The notes under the pieces: generated by a model
Seen by the model: the letters and a program-made list of their open reading frames with translations, nothing else
Databases searched by the model: none
Told to the model about the DNA's origin: nothing
Source: an uncultured Bacteroidales bacterium
Lineage (GTDB): Bacteria; Bacteroidota; Bacteroidia; Bacteroidales; P3
DNA length: 64,000 bases
Reading direction: 5' to 3'
Assembly: GCA_937886715.1 (NCBI GenBank)
Contig: CAKZZD010000016.1
Span: 186,001-250,000, forward strand
Shown: positions 57,512-64,000 of the stretch, piece after piece
How positions within the stretch are numbered: position 1 is the first letter of the stretch
Layout of the letters: every line of letters begins with the position of its first letter
Program-made: the position numbers and the translations under genes

Positions 57512-58624
57512 ATGACCAACCAAGAGATAATCAAGGACCTCGTTGCCCGCAAAGAATCGCTCAGAAAATATCTCGACATCGACAACACCACCGCCTGGAT
57601 TGCCGAAGAGGAGAAAAAAACCGAGGCTGCCGACTTCTGGAGCGACCCGAAAGAGGCCCAGAAGATCGTCAAGGGCATCAACTCGCGCAAAAGTTGGGTC
57701 ACCGCCTTCCACGATGTCGACAACTCGTGCGGCGACCTGGAAGTGATGGGCGAATTCTTCGACGCTGGCGATGCCACCGAAGAAGAGCTCACCAACCAGA
57801 TTGCCATCACCCAGAAAAAGGTCGAAGACCTGGAATTCAAGAACATGCTTCGCAGCGACAGCGACCGCCTCGACGCCGTGCTGTCGATCAACGCCGGCGC
57901 CGGCGGAGTGGAAGCCCAAGACTGGGCCGAGATGCTCATGCGTATGTATATCCGCTATGCTGAAACCCACGGCTACCGTGTGGCCATCAGCAACTCGCTC
58001 GACGGCGAAGGTGCCGGCATCAAAAGCTGCACCCTGCAAATCGAGGGCGAATTCGCCTACGGATACCTCAAGAGCGAAACCGGCGTGCACCGCCTGGTCC
58101 GCGTCAGCCCCTTCAACGCACAGGGCAAGCGCATGACCTCATTCACCTCCGTCAGCGTCACGCCCCTCATTGACGACACCATCGAGGTGGTGGTCGACAT
58201 GTCACGCCTCAGCTGGGACACTTTCCGCAGCGGCGGTGCTGGAGGACAGAATGTCAACAAGGTGGAATCGGGCGTGCGCCTACGCTACCAGTACAAAGAC
58301 CCCTACACGGGCGAGGAAGAGGAGATCCTGATCGAGAACACCGAAACGCGCGACCAGCCCAAGAACAAGGAAAACGCCATGCGCCTGCTCCGCTCGCAGC
58401 TGTACGACCGCGAGATGAAACACCGCATGGAGGAGCAGGCCAAAATCAAAGCCAGCCAAAAGAAAATAGAATGGGGCTCACAGATACGCTCCTACGTCAT
58501 GGACGACCGCCGTGTGAAAGACCATCGCACAGGCTACCAGACCTCCGACGTGGCCGGCGTGATGGACGGCCACATCGACGAATTCATCAAAGCCTACCTG
58601 ATGCAGTTCGGCGCCGAGGGTTGA
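57512..58624 (+). CDS. prfB: Peptide chain release factor 2
   Basis: Terminates translation at UAA/UGA. GGQ motif in SGGAGGQNVNKVESG, preceded by the tripeptide region SINAGAGGVEAQDW and followed by the QYKDPYTG and MKHRMEEQAK sections. 370 aa in a single open frame from ATG 57512; the position of the programmed frameshift in many bacteria (here LRKYLDID near codon 20) has no in-frame TGA. Two GC-rich hairpins follow. Confidence 0.95.
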   Translation: MTNQEIIKDLVARKESLRKYLDIDNTTAWIAEEEKKTEAADFWSDPKEAQKIVKGINSRKSWVTAFHDVDNSCGDLEVMGEFFDAGDATEEELTNQIAITQKKVEDLEFKNMLRSDSDRLDAVLSINAGAGGVEAQDWAEMLMRMYIRYAETHGYRVAISNSLDGEGAGIKSCTLQIEGEFAYGYLKSETGVHRLVRVSPFNAQGKRMTSFTSVSVTPLIDDTIEVVVDMSRLSWDTFRSGGAGGQNVNKVESGVRLRYQYKDPYTGEEEEILIENTETRDQPKNKENAMRLLRSQLYDREMKHRMEEQAKIKASQKKIEWGSQIRSYVMDDRRVKDHRTGYQTSDVAGVMDGHIDEFIKAYLMQFGAEG

Positions 58625-58648
58625 TCCCCGCCGGCCATCATATCCATA

Positions 58649-58686
58649 CAAGGGCGGCCTGCAGCGAATGCTGCAGGCCGCCCTTG
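58649..58686. terminator. Perfect 16-bp hairpin, probable bidirectional terminator
   Basis: caagggcggcctgcag (58649-58664), loop cgaatg, ctgcaggccgcccttg (58671-58686). No T-run; between convergent prfB and a lipoprotein gene. Confidence 0.6.
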
Positions 58687-58718
58687 CTTCACGCTGGCAC
58701 CCTAGCCGCAAAGAAACA

Positions 58719-58749
58719 GCCAGGGGGCGTGCTCGGCACGCCCCCTGGC
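58719..58749. terminator. Second perfect GC-rich hairpin
   Basis: gccagggggcgtgc (58719-58732), 3-nt loop tcg, gcacgccccctggc (58736-58749). A T-run (58768-58774) comes 18 bp later, so the pair may end transcription from both sides. Confidence 0.6.
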
Positions 58750-58790
58750 CATCAAGTGTAGACATTCTTTTTTTCTGACGCCCCACTGGC

Positions 58791-59333
58791 CTACTGCAGC
58801 ACCGAATGGTAGTGCAGGTCGCCGGTAATGGTGCAAGTCACCGGTCCGATGATTGGCAGCGTCACCGACGGAGTGCCGGAAACGGTGCTCGTCCAATCGA
58901 GCACACCGTTCTTCGGAGCGGCAATGACGGGGTGAGCGGCAATCATCTGCAGAGAAACATCGATACCCAGGGTGTCGATAGCGAACCCGATGGTGTCGTT
59001 CTCCAGATGCAGGCCGTCCTCAAGCACGGTGCCGCGCAGATACATGCCGTCCGTGCTGGTCATCACGATGCCGTCGGCAAGCGTCGGATCCTTCTTCACC
59101 GTGACGATTTCGACGTCGAAATCACGGTCGAGGGGGAACGTGAACAGCGTGCCGATGGAGATCGACAGGTCGCCGGTGCGCGTCATCAGATACTTGCCGA
59201 GATAGGGAGTCACGTCGACGGTAGTGCCGGGAATGGGATCGGGATCCTCGCCCGAAGGCGACACTGGATGGTCGCCGCAAGCGGCAAAGGTCATCGCGGC
59301 AAAGGCCATCAACAAATAGAACAATCTTTTCAT
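58791..59333 (-). CDS. Lipoprotein of unknown function
   Basis: 180 residues with a signal II peptide: MKRLFYLLMAFAAMTFAAC, Cys 19, then an acidic linker (GDHPVSPSGEDPDPIP). The mature domain is a beta-rich sandwich-like sequence with repeated Ser/Thr/Asp and LDWTSTVSGTPS near the end, possibly a calycin-like fold. Not a family I can name. Gap of 22 bp to the aquaporin gene upstream on the same strand. Confidence 0.72.
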   Translation of the reverse strand: MKRLFYLLMAFAAMTFAACGDHPVSPSGEDPDPIPGTTVDVTPYLGKYLMTRTGDLSISIGTLFTFPLDRDFDVEIVTVKKDPTLADGIVMTSTDGMYLRGTVLEDGLHLENDTIGFAIDTLGIDVSLQMIAAHPVIAAPKNGVLDWTSTVSGTPSVTLPIIGPVTCTITGDLHYHSVLQ

Positions 59334-59355
59334 AACAGTAAATCAGTTTAAAAAA

Positions 59356-60072
59356 TCAGTCTCTCTTAGCGGGGGCCACGCACTTGTAGAACAGGCCGGC
59401 CAGAGCGGCACCCACGAGCGGAGCCACGATGAAGAGCCACAGCTGGCTGCAGGCATTCCAGCCGTCGGCATTGCTGAACAGCGCCTGGCTCAGCGAGCGG
59501 GCGGGGTTCACACTGGTGTTGGTCAGCGGGATGCTCACAAGGTGGATAAGCACTAGGGTGAGACCGATGGCCAGGCCGGCAAACTTGCCGTTGGCATGGC
59601 GGTCGTCAGTCACGCCGAGGATCACCATCAGGAAGACGAAGGTCAGCAGAGCCTCCACCAGGAAGGCGCCCCACATGCTCACGCTCAGATAGTCGGGATT
59701 GCCCGTGGCGGCGGCAAACTCAGCGCCGTAGCCGTTGGCGGCAAACACACCCGTCTGGCCCAAGCCGGCGGCATTCCAGATGCAGAGCAGCACAGCACCT
59801 GCGATGACAGCACCCACGCACTGGCTCAGCCAGTAGAGCAGCATGTCCTTAAGGCTCATGCGACCATTGACCCACACGCCGAACGAAACGGCAGGGTTGA
59901 GATGGGCACCACTCACATGGCCGATACCATACGCCATCGCGATAACCGTGAGGCCGAAGGCAACGGCGACGCCAAGGAAACCGACGTGTCCGAACAGCGC
60001 GGTACCGCAACCGCCGAGCACCAGCACGAATGTACCCAGACATTCGGCTAACATTTTGTTGGTAATCTTCAT
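59356..60072 (-). CDS. Aquaporin (AqpZ-like water channel)
   Basis: 238 residues from ATG 60072 (MKITNKMLAECLGTF); an earlier in-frame ATG at 60099 would add nine residues. Six transmembrane helices and two NPA boxes (HLNPAVSFG and VNPARSLSQ), the second followed by the selectivity Arg; the other filter positions (His in LVLIHLVSIP) fit water rather than glycerol. Located divergent from tolC. Confidence 0.92.
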   Translation of the reverse strand: MKITNKMLAECLGTFVLVLGGCGTALFGHVGFLGVAVAFGLTVIAMAYGIGHVSGAHLNPAVSFGVWVNGRMSLKDMLLYWLSQCVGAVIAGAVLLCIWNAAGLGQTGVFAANGYGAEFAAATGNPDYLSVSMWGAFLVEALLTFVFLMVILGVTDDRHANGKFAGLAIGLTLVLIHLVSIPLTNTSVNPARSLSQALFSNADGWNACSQLWLFIVAPLVGAALAGLFYKCVAPAKRD

Positions 60073-60343
60073 AATGATACTGTTTTTGAGATTAAACATT
60101 TTGGATGATTAACGCCGAAAAAAAGAGAATATTGCCCAAAGGCATATTTTTTTATAGCCAAGAGGAGGGAGTGGAGAGTAGTATTTTACAGACAAAAGCG
60201 AACAGGCACTTACGCGACAGCGAGGAGACGGCTGAGGAGAGAACGAGGGGGTGAGGGAGCTGCAGGGCGATGCCCCCAAGGAGGGATTGCAGGGAAGGTT
60301 GAGGATTATTCACATCAATCGTGATGATCAGCCAGCCGGCGGG

Positions 60344-60358
60344 CTGACAAAATGGCAG
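60344..60358. promoter_or_regulatory. Operator-like motif shared with the htpG region
   Basis: ctgacaaaatggcag, identical to 23978-23992, 124 bp upstream of the tolC ATG. Nearly palindromic: CTG.CA...TG.CAG. Confidence 0.55.
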
Positions 60359-60380
60359 GGGTGGAAACCATGCGACTGAC

Positions 60381-60398
60381 ATTGTGTGTGCATACAAT
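60381..60398. promoter_or_regulatory. Near-palindrome upstream of tolC
   Basis: attgtgtgtgcatacaat, 7 of 9 pairs complementary; could be a repressor site for the efflux operon. Confidence 0.35.
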
Positions 60399-60482
60399 CG
60401 TTTTTTTCAAGACATAGGCTTATTCTGGCACGCAAATTGATAAGAGAATCGCAACATTGCAACAATAAACATAACAACCCAA

Positions 60483-61952
60483 ATGACAAAAAAAATCATT
60501 ATACTATCTGCACTACTGACCATTGCCGCCATGGGGCATTCGCAGCGTATGCTGACATTAGACGAATGTCGCGAACGCGCATTGCAGAGCAACCGCACAC
60601 TGAAGCAGGCTGAACTGAAAAAGGAGGAAACCGATGCGCTGAAGAAAATGGCCATGATGCAGATGCTGCCAAAGGTTAGCGCCAACGGCGGCTATATGTG
60701 GATGGACAAGAGCGTCAACCTGCTGAGTGAGGATCAAAAACAGCGACTGAACACAATGGGCAACAGTTTGGAGGAGGACATCAACGCAGCACTGCATGAG
60801 CAGCTGAACGGTGTGCCACTGGTGGGCGACGCTTTGGCCGAGCGGCTGTCAGGGGTGGTGAGCAGCAGCGGTATCGGCAACCGCATCAACGGCATCGGCA
60901 ACGAGATTGTACAAGGTCTCGAAACCGACACACGCAACATGGGCTTTGGAATTGTCACACTCACACAGCCCATTTACATGGGCGGCAAACTGGCAGCCGC
61001 CTACAGCACAGCGCGACTGATGGACGAGTTGAGCGGCATAGAGTACGACAAGGAACGCGAGGCGACGCTGGTGGCCGTCGACGAAGCCTACTGGCAGGTG
61101 GTCAGCGTGCAACACAAACAGAGGCTGGCCGAACAATATGCTGCCCTGCTCGACACGTTGGAACGCAATGTGGAGTTGGCAGTTGAGGCCGAGGTGTCCA
61201 CCAAGGGTGACCTGGCCAAAGTGCGAGTGAAACGCAACGAAGCACAGATGTCGTTGACAAAAGCCAACAACGGGCTGCTGCTGAGCAAGATGCTGCTCGC
61301 CCAGCGGTGTGGAATGCCACTCGACACCATCTTTGAAGTCGGCAACGGCCAGACAGAACTGCTCACCCATGGCGAGGGCGACAGCCTGTCGATCAACCTC
61401 GACGACGTCTATGCCCGCCGCGCCGAAATGCGCATGCTGCGCATAGGCGACAGCATTGCCCGGGAGGGGGTGCGCATGGCTGCCAGCACACTGAAACCCA
61501 ACGTGGTGTTCACAGGGGGGTACCTCTTCAGCAATCCCAATGTCTTCGACGGTTTCAGCAACAGTTGGGGCGGCACATGGATGGCGGGGGTGGCAGTCAG
61601 CGTCCCGCTGGTGCACCCGGGCGGCGTATTCGCCGTAAAAGCCGCCAAAGCCAAGCAGAAAGAGGCAGAATACAAGCGCAGGGAGGCAGAAGAACTGATA
61701 GAACTGCAAGTAAACAAACTGAGCTGCGAACTCGAGCTGGCATACAAGCGCCTGGCCGAGGCAGAAAGCAGCATCGATGAGGCCAACGAGAACCTCAAAC
61801 TGGCTGACGAAAGCTTCAAGGCAGGTGTGTGCAGCAGCAGCGACGTCATGGCAGCCCAAACGGCCTGGATGCAGGCACAAAGCGAGGCAATCGACGCACA
61901 CATTGACATCGAGATGTGCAAGGTCTACCTCAAGCAAGCCTTGGGAAGATGA
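60483..61952 (+). CDS. TolC family outer membrane efflux protein
   Basis: 489 residues with signal peptide (cleavage near GHSQ). Long alpha-helical barrel repeats: MLTLDECRERALQSNRTLKQ opens the first, the central PNVVFTGGYLFSNPN and PLVHPGGVFAVKAAKAK open the second half. Ends with a coiled stretch (ELAYKRLAEAESSIDEANE). Outer membrane component of the tripartite pump encoded by the next two genes (51-bp gap to hlyD). Confidence 0.93.
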   Translation: MTKKIIILSALLTIAAMGHSQRMLTLDECRERALQSNRTLKQAELKKEETDALKKMAMMQMLPKVSANGGYMWMDKSVNLLSEDQKQRLNTMGNSLEEDINAALHEQLNGVPLVGDALAERLSGVVSSSGIGNRINGIGNEIVQGLETDTRNMGFGIVTLTQPIYMGGKLAAAYSTARLMDELSGIEYDKEREATLVAVDEAYWQVVSVQHKQRLAEQYAALLDTLERNVELAVEAEVSTKGDLAKVRVKRNEAQMSLTKANNGLLLSKMLLAQRCGMPLDTIFEVGNGQTELLTHGEGDSLSINLDDVYARRAEMRMLRIGDSIAREGVRMAASTLKPNVVFTGGYLFSNPNVFDGFSNSWGGTWMAGVAVSVPLVHPGGVFAVKAAKAKQKEAEYKRREAEELIELQVNKLSCELELAYKRLAEAESSIDEANENLKLADESFKAGVCSSSDVMAAQTAWMQAQSEAIDAHIDIEMCKVYLKQALGR

Positions 61953-62003
61953 AAAGAGAAAAAAGGATCATTTACGATATAATCTGTAAAATAGAAAATA
62001 AAG

Positions 62004-62987
62004 ATGAAAGAGACAAACAAATCACTCCTGGCCGGACTGGCCGTTGTCATAGTGACCGTGGGAGTAGTGATGCTCGTTGGCCTGTTGGCCATACATCCCG
62101 AGAAAGAGATAATCAGCGGTGAGACCGACGCTGCCGAATACCGTGTGAGCAACATGGTGCCCGGACACGTGGACACCATCTTCGTCGAAGAGGGCGACCG
62201 CGTGCATCGCGGCGACACACTGGCGCACATAGCCAGCCGTCAGGTCAATGCAAAGATGCAACAAGCCGAAGCCGCACGCGATGCTGCCAGCGCCCAAAGC
62301 CGCAAGGCTCGAGGGGGAGCCCGAAGCCAGCAGGTAGAGATGGCACGCCAGGTATGGCAGAAAGCTCAGGCCGCAGAAGAAGTCTATCGCAAGAGCTACG
62401 AGCGCATCAAAGGTCTTAAGGAGAAAGGGGTGGTCAGCGCTCAGCAATACGACGAGATTGAAGCCAAATACAAGGTGGCACAAGCCGATTGTGCCGCAGC
62501 CGAACAGCAATATCTGATGGCAAAAGAAGGTGCACAGCGCGAGGACATCGATGCAGCAGCAGCCCTCGTGGGACGCGCCGGAGGTGCTGTGGCCGAAGTG
62601 CAGAGCTACCTCGACGACAGTTATCTCATAGCACCGTGCGACGGCGAGGTGGTGGAACTATTCGCAAAGCAGGGCGACCTGCTGGGCACAGGATCACCCG
62701 TAGTCAGCATAGTCAACCTCGACGACACATGGATGAACTTCGCTGTGCGTGAAGACCGCCTCGCCGGCATGGAAGTAGGGGGCATTGTAAAGGTCAATAT
62801 TCCCGCCCTCGGCAAACAGACCTACCCCTGCACCGTGCGCCGCATGCAGGCGATGGCATCCTATGCCACATGGCGTTCAACCAAGATTGGCGGACAACAC
62901 GATGTCAAGAACTTCGATGTCAAGGTGGTACCGCAAGCCCCCATCAAAGGTCTACGTCCCGGCATGACTGCAATTATTGATAATTGA
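62004..62987 (+). CDS. HlyD family periplasmic adaptor subunit
   Basis: 327 residues. N-terminal membrane anchor (residues ~8-30), biotinyl-lipoyl-like half (GHVDTIFVEEGDRVHRGDTL), a helical hairpin of ~100 Ala/Lys/Glu-rich residues, then the second half (CDGEVVELFAKQGDLLGTG) and a beta-barrel domain. Adaptor linking TolC to the ABC-2 permease downstream; substrate not predictable. Confidence 0.92.
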   Translation: MKETNKSLLAGLAVVIVTVGVVMLVGLLAIHPEKEIISGETDAAEYRVSNMVPGHVDTIFVEEGDRVHRGDTLAHIASRQVNAKMQQAEAARDAASAQSRKARGGARSQQVEMARQVWQKAQAAEEVYRKSYERIKGLKEKGVVSAQQYDEIEAKYKVAQADCAAAEQQYLMAKEGAQREDIDAAAALVGRAGGAVAEVQSYLDDSYLIAPCDGEVVELFAKQGDLLGTGSPVVSIVNLDDTWMNFAVREDRLAGMEVGGIVKVNIPALGKQTYPCTVRRMQAMASYATWRSTKIGGQHDVKNFDVKVVPQAPIKGLRPGMTAIIDN

Positions 62988-63040
62988 CCATTGATTGAAG
63001 TCACAGTTTAGCTTTTCAATTTCAAGCAAATAGGTAAAAA

Positions 63041-64000
63041 ATGTTGATCAGGGTCTTCAAACGCGAACTGCGGCGCATCTGGCTCAAGCCTCGCTACACC
63101 ATCATTATGACGGCAGGCGTGGTCTTCGCTTTTGTGTTCTTCGCCACCATGACGCGCGACGGACAGCCGCAGGAACTGCCGGTGGCTGTAGTCGACATGG
63201 ACGGCTCCTACCTTTCGCGCCGCATCTGTCATGAGCTCGACGCCACACCTGCTGTGCATGTGATTGCCGTATACAACAACCACACCGAAGCCCGCCGTGC
63301 CATGCAACGCGGCGTAGTGTTCGCCTTCTACGAAATACCGCACGGCACCTACAACGACGTGCTCCAGTTCCGCGGACCTAAGATAGGACTCTACACCAAC
63401 CAGTCATATCTGCTGGCGGGTTCGCTTGCCTACCGCCAACTGGCCACCCTGGGCAAACTGGCCACAGGCGCCGTTCAGCGCGAGGTGCTGCGCATGAAAG
63501 GCGTTGACGAGAACCTCATCATGGGTCGCCTACAGCCAGTGGCCCTCGACACTCACCCCATCGGCAACAGCAAGGGCAACTACCAGATATATCTTATGAC
63601 CACACTGCTTCCGGGAATAATCATCATGATGGCCATGCTGCAAACAGCCTACGTCATCGGTCGCGAACGTCAGGAGCGGACGCTGACAAATCTGATGCGC
63701 AAGGCCGGAGGCAACGCCGTGACGGCCCTCGTAGGCAAAATGCTTCCCTACACATTCCACTACACGCTGCTGCTATTGCTGGCCGAAATAGTGATGTACG
63801 GACCAATGCATTTTCCAATGGAGGGCAGCTGGTGGCTGCTGGCACTGGTTTCGCTGCAGGCGGTGGTGGCGGCACAATGCGCCGGCTGCTTCCTGATGGG
63901 ATGCGTGCCCGACCCGTCGGTGGCCATGAGCCTGACATCGGCCTACGGCACCCTTGCGTTCACAATGTGCGGATTCTCGTTCCCCGTCGACGCCATGCCA
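63041..64000 (+). CDS. ABC-2 type permease, 3' end missing
   Basis: Open frame from ATG 63041 to the right edge, 320 codons with no stop. N-terminus MLIRVFKRELRRIWLKPRYT with a helix right after, then an extracytoplasmic loop and three or four transmembrane helices (LMTTLLPGIIIMMAMLQ and following), typical of the ABC-2/YhgE-PitA efflux permeases found after TolC and HlyD genes. The preceding gap to hlyD is 53 bp. Its ATPase and any second permease lie outside the window. Confidence 0.9.
   Translation, partial: MLIRVFKRELRRIWLKPRYTIIMTAGVVFAFVFFATMTRDGQPQELPVAVVDMDGSYLSRRICHELDATPAVHVIAVYNNHTEARRAMQRGVVFAFYEIPHGTYNDVLQFRGPKIGLYTNQSYLLAGSLAYRQLATLGKLATGAVQREVLRMKGVDENLIMGRLQPVALDTHPIGNSKGNYQIYLMTTLLPGIIIMMAMLQTAYVIGRERQERTLTNLMRKAGGNAVTALVGKMLPYTFHYTLLLLLAEIVMYGPMHFPMEGSWWLLALVSLQAVVAAQCAGCFLMGCVPDPSVAMSLTSAYGTLAFTMCGFSFPVDAMP

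Larger units (their letters stand above)
60073..60482. other. Divergent intergenic region between aquaporin and tolC
   Basis: 410 bp, no gene. It includes a purine-rich stretch (60155-60300), a 15-bp motif shared with the htpG region (60344-60358), and an 18-bp near-palindrome (60381-60398). Confidence 0.7.

Overview
The window looks like a chromosomal segment of a member of the Bacteroidota, most likely order Bacteroidales. Reasons: promoters of the Bacteroides type (TAnnTTTG -7 box, in the best cases with TTTG 19-20 bp upstream), subtilase and adhesin-like proteins with type IX secretion C-terminal domains, Bacteroidota-only families (DUF6427-like, DUF6913, DUF2027-like, HU/SPOR fusion, OmpA-less TonB-dependent receptors with a Bacteroidota leader), and BlaI/M56 pairs. 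GC is moderate to high in genes, while intergenic DNA is AT-rich or strongly G/purine-skewed. I see no rRNA, phage, insertion sequence or CRISPR array. Both ends cut a gene: a subtilase at the left edge and an ABC-2 permease at the right edge.

Layout. 1-6.4 kb (+): type IX secreted subtilase, membrane protein, rnhB, DUF6913, dapA, a short polyprenyl synthase and a thioredoxin lipoprotein-like protein. 6.4-14.1 kb (-): patatin-like phospholipase with outer-membrane barrel, then a compact operon dNK-kdsB-HU/SPOR-trmB-yebC-rsmI (5' to 3'). 14.1-21.3 kb (+): nadC, yihY, 23S rRNA methyltransferase, queG, TonB-dependent receptor, mgtC. 21.3-23.6 kb (-): DnaQ-like exonuclease and acyl-CoA ligase. 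24.1-33.1 kb (+): htpG, a blaI-M56-outer membrane receptor operon, a decayed flavin reductase, queA, rarA. 33.1-42.7 kb (-): a three-gene unit ispG-7TM-7TM/AraC and an eight-gene translationally coupled operon starting with sufB and ending with mpl, a lipoprotein and a DUF2027-like protein. 42.9-46.0 kb (+): valS and a lipoprotein. 46.0-49.8 kb (-): three secreted proteins, two of them paralogues. 50.6-58.6 kb (+): glycosyltransferase-ECF sigma-outer membrane protein operon, GNAT, tRNA-Arg(ACG), priA, the 4.5S SRP RNA, a ZIP transporter, prfB. 58.8-60.1 kb (-): lipoprotein and aquaporin. 60.5-64.0 kb (+): tolC-hlyD-ABC-2 efflux operon.

Most genes are housekeeping: queuosine synthesis (queA, queG), isoprenoids (ispG, polyprenyl synthase), cell wall and LPS (dapA, mpl, kdsB), NAD (nadC), translation (valS, prfB, tRNA-Arg, trmB, rsmI), replication restart (priA, rarA, rnhB) and protein export (SRP RNA). 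The most unusual content lies between genes: three long inverted-repeat elements built from 11-bp units, each 220-250 bp upstream of a plus-strand gene in a divergent intergenic region; a separate pair of 11-bp tandem arrays; shared operator-like palindromes upstream of htpG and tolC; and a duplicated palindrome upstream of blaI. The SRP RNA abuts the start codon of the ZIP gene with no room for a ribosome binding site. All family calls are from reading translations; no database search was possible.
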